Positions 43,262 to 51,501 are shown, numbered from the stretch's first letter. The stretch is 64,000 nucleotides of DNA from Pseudokineococcus lusitanus (GCF_003751265.1 NZ_RJKN01000001.1:248001-312000); one strand, 5' to 3'. Notes: generated by a model not told the origin, from the letters alone. Program-made: numbers and translations.

Positions 43262-43273
43262 GCCGGGGCGCGG

Positions 43274-44212
43274 TCAGCCGAGGAGGCGGACCGCGCCCAC
43301 GAGGACGGGCGTCAGCGGCGCGTCGAGGCGGAGGTCGGCGGTCGCGTCGGCCCGCGTCTCCCCCTGCACGAGGACGACCACGGGCGTGCCCGCCCGCCGG
43401 GCGTGGAGCACGAAGCGGTAGCCGGACATGACCGTCAGCGACGACCCGAGCACGAGGAGCGTGCGCGCGGCGTCCACCCGCGCGAAGCAGTCGTCGACGC
43501 GGGGGCGCGGCACGGACTCGCCGAAGAAGACGACGTCCGGCTTGAGCGGGCCGCTCCCGCAGCTCTCGCACGGCACGACGACGAAGCGCGTGACGACCTC
43601 CTCCGGCAGGTCGACGTCGCCGTCCGGGTTGACCTCGCCCGGGGGCGGCTCGGGCAGGGAGCCCCGCCACCCCTCGTTGGCGAGCCGCAGGCGGTCGTCG
43701 AGGCGGCCCCGGTCGCTCGTGGCCCGGCAGGAGAGGCAGACGACGCGGTCGAGGCTGCCGTGCAGCTCGACGACGTCCCGGGAGCCGCCGGCCTGGTGCA
43801 GCCCGTCGACGTTCTGCGTGATGGTGCCCGTGACGCGGCCGCGGGCCTCCATCGCGGCGACCGCCCGGTGCCCGTCGTTGGGCCGCGAGCGGGCGACCAC
43901 GCGCCAGCCGACGTGGCTGCGGGCCCAGTAGCGGCGCCTCGCCGCCTCGCCCTCCGCGCCGGCCGCTGTGAACTCCTGGTACGTCATCGGCGTGTGCCGC
44001 CGCAGCGACCCGCGGGGCCCGCGGTAGTCGGGGATGCCCGAGTCGGTCGACAGGCCGGCGCCGGAGAGGACGACGGCGCCCCCGCGTCCCACCACCTCGG
44101 CCAGGCGCCGGGCCGCCTCGGCCGGGTCGGTGACGCCCGGGCGCGGCGCCGGGTCCCCGGGACGGCGCACGGGGCGGCCCAGCAGGTGCGCCGTCGTCAG
44201 CGGGGTCGCCAC
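43274..44212 (-). CDS. NAD-dependent protein deacetylase, sirtuin (Sir2) family
   Basis: 312 residues. Diagnostic segments: VVLSGAGLSTDSGIPDYRGPRG (about 47-68), ITQNVDGLHQAGGSRDVVELHGSLDRVVC with the catalytic His, a zinc ribbon with CLSC and CESC pairs, LKPDVVFFGESVP, and LGSSLTVMSGYRF. A 40-residue insert between the zinc-binding pairs (from RLANEGWRGSLPEPP) fits class-II/SIRT4-like sirtuins, which often show lipoamidase, deacylase or ADP-ribosylase activity. GTG 6 nt after TACCGT, so leaderless. Acyl preference unknown. Confidence 0.92.
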   Translation of the reverse strand: MATPLTTAHLLGRPVRRPGDPAPRPGVTDPAEAARRLAEVVGRGGAVVLSGAGLSTDSGIPDYRGPRGSLRRHTPMTYQEFTAAGAEGEAARRRYWARSHVGWRVVARSRPNDGHRAVAAMEARGRVTGTITQNVDGLHQAGGSRDVVELHGSLDRVVCLSCRATSDRGRLDDRLRLANEGWRGSLPEPPPGEVNPDGDVDLPEEVVTRFVVVPCESCGSGPLKPDVVFFGESVPRPRVDDCFARVDAARTLLVLGSSLTVMSGYRFVLHARRAGTPVVVLVQGETRADATADLRLDAPLTPVLVGAVRLLG

Positions 44213-44218
44213 GCGGGA

Positions 44219-44224
44219 ACGGTA
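44219..44224 (-). promoter_or_regulatory. -10 hexamer of the leaderless sirtuin gene
   Basis: TACCGT on the minus strand, exactly 6 nt before the GTG at 44212. Confidence 0.5.
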
Positions 44225-44284
44225 CGTCGCGCCGTCCCGCGGGACCTGCCCGGGCGCCCGGGAGGCCGGGCGCCCGGGTCCCGC

Positions 44285-45466
44285 TCAGCCGCGGGGGTCG
44301 TCGGGGTCGGCGTCGCCCGCGAGCCAGTCGTACCGGGCGGCGACGGCGACGTCCGGGTGGTCGGAGAAGACCGCGTCGACGCCCGCCTCGTAGAAGGCGC
44401 GGTGCTCGAGGGCGGAGTCACCGGTGGCGCGGGCGTACTCGGGGCTCGCCGGGTCGCCGCCGCGGAGGTCCGTCGGCAGGAAGGTGTTCTCGCGCCGCAG
44501 CGTGTAGACGGCCACCTCGTACCCGAGGCGGTGGGCGCGGGCGACGAGGTCGGTGGGCTCGCCGAGCGAGCCGTCGGCGCGGCGCGGGATCACGTACCCC
44601 TTCTCGGGCCCGAGGACGTCGACGAAGCGGCTCAGCCGGCGCAGCTGGGCGGACGAGGTGAGGTCGCCGTACGTCGTCGTCCGCCCCTGCGCGGCGTAGT
44701 CCGGCGGCACGGTCCCCGCCGAGCCGAGGTTGAGCGACGTGCGCAGGTCGCCCGCCGCCTTGACCTCGGAGAGCGGGGTGACGTCGAAGGACTGGACGAC
44801 GACGGGGTCGTCCTCGTCCGTGTACCCGTACCCGGCGAGCTCCTCGACGAGCTGCTCGGGCATCGGCATCCCGATGCTGGCGAAGTAGGTCGGGTGCTTC
44901 ATCTCCGGGATGATCCCGACGCCGGCCTCCTGCGCCAGCCCGACGACCTCCTCGAGGGTCGGCACGGGCTCGAGGCCGTCGTAGGCGGTGTTCCCCGGCC
45001 GGAGGTCGGGCAGCCGCTCCACCGCCCGCAGCGTGCGCAGCTCGGCGAGCGTCATGTCCTCGGTGAACCAGCCGGTCACGGCCACGCCGTCGATCGTCTT
45101 CGTCGTCCGGCGGTCGGCGAACTCCGGCCGGTCCGCGACGTCGGTCGTGCCGGAGATCTCGTTCTCGTGGCGGGCCACGAAGACGCCGTCCTTCGTCAGC
45201 ACCAGGTCGGGCTCGACGTAGTCGGCCCCCATGGTGACCGCCATCGCGTAGGCGGTGAGGGTGTGCTCGGGCGCGTAGCCGCTGGCCCCGCGGTGGGCCA
45301 GGACGAGGGGGACGTCGCGGTCGTCGCCCCGGGGGTCGTCGGCGACGGCGGCGGGAGCGGCCGACCGGGCCGCCGGGAGCGGGGCCGACGGCGCGTGGAG
45401 GAGGGGGGCGGCGGTGGCGGCGGCGAGGACGACGGCGGCGGCGCCGGTCGTGAGCGGGCGGGGCAT
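44285..45466 (-). CDS. glpQ: secreted glycerophosphodiester phosphodiesterase
   Basis: 393 residues. Sec-type signal peptide (hydrophobic core AAAVVLAAATAAPLLHA, about 9-25). The GDPD active site follows: LAHRGASGYAPEHTL with His58, Arg59 and Glu67; VEPDLVLTKDG with metal-binding acids and VARHENEISGTTD with the second His. IPEMKHPTYF, VVVQSFDV and the C-terminal GVDAVFSDHPD are as in GlpQ. Cleaves deacylated phospholipid diesters to glycerol-3-phosphate outside the cell. ATG with GGAGGA 5 nt upstream. Stands alone between the sirtuin and a divergent HATPase. Confidence 0.9.
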   Translation of the reverse strand: MPRPLTTGAAAVVLAAATAAPLLHAPSAPLPAARSAAPAAVADDPRGDDRDVPLVLAHRGASGYAPEHTLTAYAMAVTMGADYVEPDLVLTKDGVFVARHENEISGTTDVADRPEFADRRTTKTIDGVAVTGWFTEDMTLAELRTLRAVERLPDLRPGNTAYDGLEPVPTLEEVVGLAQEAGVGIIPEMKHPTYFASIGMPMPEQLVEELAGYGYTDEDDPVVVQSFDVTPLSEVKAAGDLRTSLNLGSAGTVPPDYAAQGRTTTYGDLTSSAQLRRLSRFVDVLGPEKGYVIPRRADGSLGEPTDLVARAHRLGYEVAVYTLRRENTFLPTDLRGGDPASPEYARATGDSALEHRAFYEAGVDAVFSDHPDVAVAARYDWLAGDADPDDPRG

Positions 45467-45682
45467 GGGTCCTCCGAGGGGACGGCCGTGGTCGGACCGC
45501 CGCGGGCCGGACGACCCGGGCAGCCGTCGCATCCTGCGCGTCCCGGGCACCGTGCGCCGGTCCGGCGCGGGACACGTGGGCGACGTCACGTCGACGGGCG
45601 GGTGAACCGGCCGCCGGTCGGGGACACGGGCGCCGTCGCCCCGGCCCGTGGACCGGCGTCCCGGGCGGGTCGCGGCGGCACC

Positions 45683-45688
45683 TACGCT
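45683..45688 (+). promoter_or_regulatory. -10 hexamer of the leaderless HATPase gene
   Basis: TACGCT with exactly 6 nt before the GTG at 45695. Confidence 0.5.
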
Positions 45689-45694
45689 GCGCCC

Positions 45695-46135
45695 GTGAGC
45701 GAGCTCCGCAGCGTGCAGGCCGGGCCCGCGGCCGGCACCGGCGCCGTGCCCGACGGCGGCACGGCCGAGGAGGTCGTGCTCGAGACGCACCCGCGCGGCG
45801 CCGCCACGGCCCGCGCCCTCGTGCAGCGCCTCGTGGCCCCGCACGCCCCGCACGGCACGGTCGAGACGGCCGTCCTGCTGACGAGCGAGCTCGCCACCAA
45901 CGCCGTCCTCCACGCGCAGGGCGAGGTGGTGGTCCGCGTCCAGGTCGGGCCCGACCTGCTCACCGTCACCGTCACCGACACGTCTCCGCGGACGCCGGCC
46001 CTGCGCACGCCCCGCCTCGACGCGACGGGCGGCCGCGGGCTCGTCCTCGTGGAGGCCCTCAGCAGCCGCTGGGGCAGCCGGCTCGTCCGGGGCGGGAAGG
46101 CCGTCTGGTTCGAGCTGGCGCTGCCGGCGCGCTGA
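45695..46135 (+). CDS. HATPase_c_2 ATP-binding protein (RsbW/SpoIIAB-like anti-sigma type)
   Basis: 146 residues; a GHKL ATPase of the serine-kinase type. N-box LLTSELATNAVLHAQGEVVVRV (about 68-89), G1 box VTVTDTSPRTP, and a short G2 box TGGRGLVLVEALSSRWGSRL. The pattern matches the single-domain actinobacterial proteins that act as anti-sigma factors or partners of SpoIIE phosphatases. The catalytic core is complete. No sigma, anti-anti-sigma or phosphatase gene is nearby, so it works in trans. GTG 6 nt after TACGCT, so leaderless. Confidence 0.83.
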   Translation: MSELRSVQAGPAAGTGAVPDGGTAEEVVLETHPRGAATARALVQRLVAPHAPHGTVETAVLLTSELATNAVLHAQGEVVVRVQVGPDLLTVTVTDTSPRTPALRTPRLDATGGRGLVLVEALSSRWGSRLVRGGKAVWFELALPAR

Positions 46136-46166
46136 CCGCGCCCCGCGCCTGGCGAGGCACGTCCCG

Positions 46167-46212
46167 CACGACGGAGCCCCCGACCACCGCGGTGGTCGGG
46201 GGCTCCGTCGTG
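46167..46212. terminator. perfect 46-bp palindrome, bidirectional terminator
   Basis: Two exact 23-bp arms meet at 46189/46190, starting CACGACGGAGCCCCC. It lies 32 bp after the HATPase stop and 27 bp before the stop of the convergent DUF1540 gene. The longest exact inverted repeat seen in the window. Confidence 0.85.
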
Positions 46213-46238
46213 GACGGCCGGGCGTCGCCGGGGGGCCG

Positions 46239-46535
46239 TCAGGCCGTCGTGTACGTGAGGCAGTTGGCCTGAACGTCGTGGCCCGGGCCGACGCGGACCG
46301 AGCCCGCGGTGCAGGTGAGGTCCTTGTTGAAGGAGCAGTCGGTGCGCTCGCACGCGCCGACCTGGCCGACGACGCGGTCGAGGCCGCCCTTCGTGGAGAT
46401 GTCGAAGAAGGTGCCGCACCCGGCCGTGCCCTGCTGGGAGCGGACGGTGATGGCCGGCGCGTGGCAGCCGTCGTGGTTGAAGGCGCAGCCGTCGACCGCG
46501 CACTCGGTGACCTGGGGCATCTCGATGAGGGACAT
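46239..46535 (-). CDS. DUF1540 cysteine-rich small protein, two repeats
   Basis: 98 residues. Two DUF1540 units: VTECAVDGCAFNHDGCHAPAITV (about 9-31) and VGACERTDCSFNKDLTCTAGSVRV (about 58-81), each with the C-x4-C-x6-C pattern, and extra cysteines at GCGTFF and NCLTY. These small proteins are thought to bind metal, probably zinc. ATG with AAGGAGA 6 nt upstream. Its leader contains two dyads and a -10-like TACCGT, and an iron-box-like site lies 164 bp upstream. Function unknown. Confidence 0.87.
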   Translation of the reverse strand: MSLIEMPQVTECAVDGCAFNHDGCHAPAITVRSQQGTAGCGTFFDISTKGGLDRVVGQVGACERTDCSFNKDLTCTAGSVRVGPGHDVQANCLTYTTA

Positions 46536-46589
46536 GGCTCTCCTTGCCGGGTCGGACCGTCGGGGCGACGGCTGTCGTCAACGAGCGCG

Positions 46590-46595
46590 ACGGTA
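46590..46595 (-). promoter_or_regulatory. putative -10 of the DUF1540 gene
   Basis: TACCGT on the minus strand, giving a leader of about 50 nt before the DUF1540 start. Confidence 0.4.
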
Positions 46596-46622
46596 GACCC
46601 GTGTTCCCTTCTGCGCACCGAA

Positions 46623-46682
46623 GGGAAGCCTTTCCAGAACTCAGGCCGGCCCATTCTCGGGAAAGCGCAGGAAAGGCTGCCC
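46623..46682. repeat. imperfect inverted repeat upstream of DUF1540
   Basis: Arms GGGAAGCCTTTCC (46623-46635) and GGAAAGGCTGCCC (46670-46682) pair with one mismatch across a 34-nt loop; a nested GGGAAAG...CTTTCCC dyad extends right. The region is less GC-rich than its surroundings. Could be the terminator of the ABC operon or a regulator site of DUF1540. Confidence 0.5.
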
Positions 46683-46698
46683 TCACCCTTTCCCGGAG

Positions 46699-46714
46699 AG
46701 GTGAGGCACACCTA
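46699..46714. promoter_or_regulatory. weak iron-box-like dyad at the ABC operon end
   Basis: AGGTGAGGCACACCTA matches the core of the DtxR/IdeR box (AGG-N9-CCT); 13 of 19 positions by hand. It overlaps the stop codon of the ABC gene and lies upstream of DUF1540. Confidence 0.25.
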
Positions 46715-48601
46715 CGCGCCCGGTGCTGCGCTCCCGGACCGGCCCTCGGTGCCCGACCAGGCGTGCCACAGGGCGGCGTACCGGCCGCCCGCGGCGACGA
46801 GGTCGGCGTGCCGCCCCTCCTCGACCACCTGCCCGTCGGCCATGACGACGACGCGGTCGGCCGACAGGGCCTGCGTGAGGCGGTGCGCGACGACGAGCGT
46901 GGTCCGCCCCGCCGTCGCGGCGTCGGCCGCCCGCTCGAGCCCGCGGGCGCCCGCGCTGCCGGCCTCGGCGGTCGCCTCGTCGAGCACCGCCACCGCGGGG
47001 TCGGCGAGGACGAGCCGGGCGAGCGCGAGGGCCTGGGCCTGGTCGGGCGTCAGGGCGTGGCCGCCCTCCCCCACCGGGGTGGCGACGCCCTCCGGCAGGG
47101 CGTCCACCCAGGGCAGCGCGCCCACGACGTCCAGCGCCCGCCGGACGGCCGCGTCGAGCTCCGCGCCGACGAGGTGCGGCGGGGCGGCCAGGGCGACGTC
47201 GTCGCCGAGGGGCCCCGAGAAGACGTGCACGTCCTGGCTCACGAGGACGACGGCGTCACGGCGCCGCGCGTCGTCGAGCTCGCGCACGTCGGCGCCCCCG
47301 AGGAGGACGCGTCCGCCGGCGGGCTCGAGCTCCCCCGCGACGAGCGAGGCCAGCGTCGTCTTGCCCGCGCCGCTGGCCCCGACGACGGCCACGCGCTCGC
47401 CCGGGGCGAGCACGAGGTCCACGCCGCGCAGGACCGGCGGCCCGCCGTCGTAGTGGTGGACGACGCCCTCCACGCGCACGCCCGCGTCCGCCGGCGGGGC
47501 GGGGGCCTGCGCCGCGGGCGGCAGGGGCATGAGCGCGACGCCCGCCAGCCGGGCGAGGCTCGCGCCCGCGGCCTGCACCTCCCCGAAGGACGTGAGCAGC
47601 ATGCCCAGCGGGCCGAAGAGCTGGAGGAAGAGGAGGACGGCCGTCGTCACCTCCCCGACGGTGAGCACGTCGCCGCGCACGAGGGCGAAGCCCGTGACGA
47701 GCAGGGCGACGACGCCGACGGCCTCCGCGACGTTGACCGCCGACGAGAACTGGGTGAACTGGCGGAAGACGGCCACGGCGAGGTCCCGGGCGCGGCCGGA
47801 GCGCGCCTCGACCTCGGCGACGTGCGCGCGCTCGACCCGGAGCGCCCGGACCGTCCCGGCGCCGCGCAGCGAGCCGAGCAGCGCCTGCGAGCGGGCGCCC
47901 TGGGCCGTGCGCTGCCGGGCGTGGAGCGGCCCCGACCGCGGCAGGTACCAGCGCAGCGCCGCCGCGTGCACGGGGAGGCAGACGACGCCGGCCAGCCCCA
48001 TCCGCCAGTCCACGGCCGTGAGCGCGGCGACCGTGAGGACGACCGTCAGCGCCGAGGCGACGACCTGCGGGACGACCGCGGTCACCGAGCGGGTGACGAC
48101 GCCGACGTCGTCGCCCACGCGCGCCAGGACGTCGCCCGCGCCGACCCGGTCGACGACGGCCGGGGGCAGCCGCAGCACCCGGTCGACGACGCGCTCGCGC
48201 AGCCCCGCGAGCACGCGGGCGCCGAGCCGGCTGACGGCGGCGGCGGACAGGCCGGTGGCCACCCCCGCGCCGAGGGCCCCCAGGACGAGGACGACGAGGA
48301 CGGGCACGACGTCGCCCGCGCGGCCGACGTCCGCGCCCGCGGGGGCCTGCTCCGCCGCGACCACGTCGACGAGGCGGCCGAGGGCCCACGGCGCCACGAG
48401 CGACAGCGCGGAGGCGAGGACGCCGAGCGCGAGGGTGCCGACGGCGCACCCGGGCGCCCGGCCGAGCTCGGTGCGCACCGCCGCCCAGGAGCCGGCGGCC
48501 GTGGCGACGGGCAGGAGGGGGCGGTCCGCCTCGTCGTGCGCGGCGCGCGCCGAGCCGCCGCGGGGGGCGTCGGGGCCCTGGGGGCCGGTCGCGTCGCTCA
48601 C
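46712..48601 (-). CDS. ABC exporter half-transporter with intact Walker motifs but degenerate signature
   Basis: 629 residues: six-helix type-IV exporter domain (about 30-345) and an NBD. Walker A VVGASGAGKTT is intact (Lys414), as are the Q-loop (LVSQDV), Walker B VAVLDEATAE (Asp541, catalytic Glu542) and H-loop His573. The signature motif is degenerate: LTPDQ at 517-521 instead of LSGGQ. The partner upstream has the opposite defects, so the heterodimer has one competent ATP site. GTG start overlaps the partner's stop by 4 bp. Cargo unknown; weak iron-box-like sites at both ends hint at siderophore or metal transport. Confidence 0.88.
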   Translation of the reverse strand: MSDATGPQGPDAPRGGSARAAHDEADRPLLPVATAAGSWAAVRTELGRAPGCAVGTLALGVLASALSLVAPWALGRLVDVVAAEQAPAGADVGRAGDVVPVLVVLVLGALGAGVATGLSAAAVSRLGARVLAGLRERVVDRVLRLPPAVVDRVGAGDVLARVGDDVGVVTRSVTAVVPQVVASALTVVLTVAALTAVDWRMGLAGVVCLPVHAAALRWYLPRSGPLHARQRTAQGARSQALLGSLRGAGTVRALRVERAHVAEVEARSGRARDLAVAVFRQFTQFSSAVNVAEAVGVVALLVTGFALVRGDVLTVGEVTTAVLLFLQLFGPLGMLLTSFGEVQAAGASLARLAGVALMPLPPAAQAPAPPADAGVRVEGVVHHYDGGPPVLRGVDLVLAPGERVAVVGASGAGKTTLASLVAGELEPAGGRVLLGGADVRELDDARRRDAVVLVSQDVHVFSGPLGDDVALAAPPHLVGAELDAAVRRALDVVGALPWVDALPEGVATPVGEGGHALTPDQAQALALARLVLADPAVAVLDEATAEAGSAGARGLERAADAATAGRTTLVVAHRLTQALSADRVVVMADGQVVEEGRHADLVAAGGRYAALWHAWSGTEGRSGSAAPGA

Positions 48602-50580
48602 GAGAGCACCGCCTCGCGGTAGGCGGGGTGGCGGGCGAGGTCGGCGTGAGAGCCCACCAGCGCGCTGCGCCCCCCGGCGACGAGGACGACCCGGTCGGCG
48701 ACGGCGAGCAGCGCGGGGCTCGCCGTGAGGACGAGCGTGCTGCGCGCCGGGCGGTCGCCCCCGTCGTCCGGCCCCGCGGCGGGCCCGTGGCGGAGGTCCC
48801 GCAGCCCGCGGGCGACCGCCTGCTCGGTCACGGCGTCGACCGCGGTCGTCGGGTCGTGCAGCACGAGCAGCGGCGGGTCGGCGCGCAGCGCGCGGGCGAG
48901 GCCCACCCGCTGCCGCTGCCCGCCGGACAGGCCCGTGCCGCCGTCGTGGAGGGGGCGCCCGAGGCCCCGCGGGTCGAGGCCGACGACCTCGTCGGCCGCG
49001 GCCGCGGCGAGCGCGCCCTGCACGGTGGGCCGCCGGGCGCCCGTCCCGTCGACGGCGGTGCCGGCGCTCGCGGCCCCCGCGACGTCGCGGACGAGCGCGT
49101 CCTCGAGCGTGCCCTCGAAGAGCGCCGTCGCGTGCGGCTCGACGTGGACGACGGCGCGGACGAGGTCGGCGTCGAGCTCGGACAGCGGCGCCCCGCCGAG
49201 GCGGACCGCGTCGCCCACCGCGGGGGGCGGCACCCGCCCGGCGAGGACGTCGAGGAGGGTGGCGGCGCCGGCCGGGTCGGGCGTGACGACGGCGACGAGC
49301 TCGCCGGGCGCGACGTCGAGGTCGAGGCCGTCGAGGCCCTGCCCCCGCAGCCCGCGGACGACGAGGTGCGGCGATCCCGACGGCGCCCGGCCGCCCGGCT
49401 CGCTCACCGGGGGCTCGGCGAGGTAGTCGGCCACCCGGGCGGCGCTCGCGCGCGCGCCGGCGAGCCGCTGCACCGCGAGGCCGACGAGCCGGACCGGCTG
49501 CGAGAGGTGCTGCGCGAGGCCGACGACCACGACGAGCTGGCCCACGGTCATCTGGCCGTCGACGGCGAGGAGCCCGGCCGCCGTCGCCACGCCGGCGAGG
49601 AAGAGCCCGCTGACGAGCGTCGTGACCCCCAGCTGGGCGCCGTCCGCGTCCGCCGAGCGCAGCGAGGCCGCGAGCGCGTCGCCGCTGGAGCGGCGGTACC
49701 GCTCGGCGGCGGCGCCCTGCGCGCCGAGCCCCCGCACGACGCGGAGCCCGCGGACGAGGTCGGTGGCGAGGCCGGACGTCACGGCGACCGCCTCCTGCTG
49801 CGCGGCGGCCCGTCGCGTCACGAGCGGTGCGAGCAGCTGCAGCGCCAGCGACACGAGCGGGGCGAGCACGAGGACGGCCAGCGCGAGCGGGACGTGGATG
49901 CCGAGGAGGACGACGGCGACGGCCACGAGCGAGACGACCGCGGACGAGACGAGCAGGGCCACGTCGAGCGCCTCGGCGGTGCGCTGGGTGTCGGAGGAGG
50001 CCACCGAGAGCACCGCGCCGTCGGGCCGGCGGCCGCGCGCCCCGTGGGGGTCGAGCGCCCGCCGGGCCACGGCGACGCGGAGGGCGTGGCCCTCGTGCTC
50101 CTGCGCCGCGAGCAGCGGCCGGATGCCCGTGCGGTAGCTGAGCATGAGGACGGTGAAGAGGACGGCCACGACGACGACGGCGCGGACGAGCGCCCCGACG
50201 TCGCCGGTGAGGACGGCCGTGTCGATCGCCCAGCCGGCGACCACGGGGACGAGGACCTCGCAGAGGGCCCACACGCCGAGCAGGACGCTGCCGACGAGCA
50301 CGCGGCGGCGCTGACGGCGGACGACGAGCCGGAGCAGCCCGTCCGCCGTCGTGCCGGGCGGCACCTCCGTGGCGCCCGGGGCCGGTCGCGCCGCCCGTGC
50401 CCGTCCGGGTCCCCCGGCGGCGGGGCGGCGGGGTCGTCGCTGCGCGCGCAGGAGGGCTCCTCGGGTCGGGGCGGGCGGGGCGGGACCGCCTGGGGGGCGG
50501 GGCCGCGAGGGGCGGGGGCGCAGGGTCGACCTCCGGCCCGCCGGACCACCGTAGGCCAGCCTCACCTCGCGGCCGGCCAT
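48598..50580 (-). CDS. ABC exporter half-transporter with degenerate NBD but intact signature
   Basis: 660 residues from the ATG used here. Exporter membrane domain about 90-370, then an NBD that cannot hydrolyse: Walker A is TPDPAGAAT (433-441, no Lys), the Q-loop reads VHVEPH, Walker B is LLVLHDPTT (Asp575 to His, Glu576 to Asp), and the H-loop His is missing (VLTASP). LSGGQ is perfect (551-555), so it completes the ATP site of the partner. The first 80 residues are a Pro/Arg-rich stretch unlike an exporter. A GTG at 50364 would give a normal 588-residue protein, so the start is uncertain. Confidence 0.85.
   Translation of the reverse strand: MAGREVRLAYGGPAGRRSTLRPRPSRPRPPGGPAPPAPTRGALLRAQRRPRRPAAGGPGRARAARPAPGATEVPPGTTADGLLRLVVRRQRRRVLVGSVLLGVWALCEVLVPVVAGWAIDTAVLTGDVGALVRAVVVVAVLFTVLMLSYRTGIRPLLAAQEHEGHALRVAVARRALDPHGARGRRPDGAVLSVASSDTQRTAEALDVALLVSSAVVSLVAVAVVLLGIHVPLALAVLVLAPLVSLALQLLAPLVTRRAAAQQEAVAVTSGLATDLVRGLRVVRGLGAQGAAAERYRRSSGDALAASLRSADADGAQLGVTTLVSGLFLAGVATAAGLLAVDGQMTVGQLVVVVGLAQHLSQPVRLVGLAVQRLAGARASAARVADYLAEPPVSEPGGRAPSGSPHLVVRGLRGQGLDGLDLDVAPGELVAVVTPDPAGAATLLDVLAGRVPPPAVGDAVRLGGAPLSELDADLVRAVVHVEPHATALFEGTLEDALVRDVAGAASAGTAVDGTGARRPTVQGALAAAAADEVVGLDPRGLGRPLHDGGTGLSGGQRQRVGLARALRADPPLLVLHDPTTAVDAVTEQAVARGLRDLRHGPAAGPDDGGDRPARSTLVLTASPALLAVADRVVLVAGGRSALVGSHADLARHPAYREAVLS
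50552..50567. promoter_or_regulatory. weak iron-box-like dyad at the ABC operon start
   Basis: TAGGCCAGCCTCACCT keeps the AGG-N9-CCT core of DtxR/IdeR boxes (13 of 19 by hand). It falls inside the first codons of the longest ABC frame, which supports a start further downstream. Confidence 0.25.
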
Positions 50581-50592
50581 GGCGGGAGGCGG

Positions 50593-51501
50593 TCAGGGAC
50601 GGCGCAGCGGCACGTCCGCGAGCGACGTCAGCGGCGACCAGCGCGCCCGGGGGCCCGCGCCCGCCCCGGCCGGGACGGCGAGGAGGTCGGCGCCCACGAG
50701 CGGGCCGAGGTCGAGCCCGGTGAGCGACGCGACGTCGGCCACGGGGACGGCGAAGGTGCGGAACGGCCCGAGCGGCGGCGGGGCGTCGACCCGCTGGGCA
50801 CGGGCCTCGGCCTCCCGCAGGTCGACGTCCGCCAGCTGGGGCGTCTGGTCGAGGACGTGCGCGACGGCGGCGGGCCGGACGCCGTCGCCCCCGTCGTCGG
50901 GCACCGCCCAGGCGACGACCTTCCAGAAGAGCCGCGGCACCTGCACGCCCCGGTAGGTGGGGTCGTCGTCGGCGAGCACCGGGCCGGTGAGGACGACGAG
51001 CCGGACGTCGACCGCCCCGGCGTGCTCGAGCACGTGGTCCTCGAGCCCGAGCCACAGCTCGCGCGACTGGTTGAACCCGGACGCCTGCGGCGCCGCGTTG
51101 GGGTAGGTGAAGGTGTCGCGCTCGGCCGCCCGCGCCTCCGCGGGCTCGCCCCACACCGGGTCGAGGCGCCGGACGAGGTGCCCGCGGTCGAGGTCGTTGC
51201 GCGCGTACAGCTCCTCCCCGGCCTGCTGGTCCGCCGGGACGCGCGGGTCGAGGCGCCACCCCTCCGAGCGCGGCAGGTCGAGCAGCCGGGCCCCGTCGAC
51301 GGTGCACGCCGCCGCCGCCGCGAGCCGGCGTGCGGGGTCGAGCAGCACGGTGAAGTGCGTGCTCGGCAGCTCGACGAGGGGTCGTGCCGCCGTGCCGGCC
51401 GGGCGCGGCAGCGGCACGGGGACGCCGAGGAAGTCGGGGTCGTAGCCGTCGGGCCCCGCGGGGCCGGGGGTGCCGGGGACGTCGGGGGTGTCGGTGGTCA
51501 C
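50593..51501 (-). CDS. DNA/RNA non-specific endonuclease (NUC1 family)
   Basis: 302 residues. The beta-beta-alpha-metal core is plain: LDRGHLVRRLD (about 104-114) with catalytic His108, then YPNAAPQASGFNQSRELWLGLEDHVLEH, where Asn144 is the expected Mg ligand. FTVLLDPARRLAAAAACTVDG and LFWKVVAWAVP are also family segments. No signal peptide is visible, unlike secreted members, so it would act inside the cell or need another route. The GTG start has no strong Shine-Dalgarno. Divergent from a trypsin-like protease gene, 168 bp away, a pairing also seen as fusions in other bacteria. Confidence 0.87.
   Translation of the reverse strand: MTTDTPDVPGTPGPAGPDGYDPDFLGVPVPLPRPAGTAARPLVELPSTHFTVLLDPARRLAAAAACTVDGARLLDLPRSEGWRLDPRVPADQQAGEELYARNDLDRGHLVRRLDPVWGEPAEARAAERDTFTYPNAAPQASGFNQSRELWLGLEDHVLEHAGAVDVRLVVLTGPVLADDDPTYRGVQVPRLFWKVVAWAVPDDGGDGVRPAAVAHVLDQTPQLADVDLREAEARAQRVDAPPPLGPFRTFAVPVADVASLTGLDLGPLVGADLLAVPAGAGAGPRARWSPLTSLADVPLRRP

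Noticed and set aside
39316-43431. Long plus-strand open frame of about 1370 codons
   Set aside because: Antisense or out of frame to the peptidase, flavoprotein and MFS genes; no domain, biased composition.
43403-46135. Plus-strand frame leading into the HATPase protein (900 residues)
   Set aside because: It is antisense to the sirtuin and glycerophosphodiesterase genes; the HATPase domain starts at the leaderless GTG 45695.
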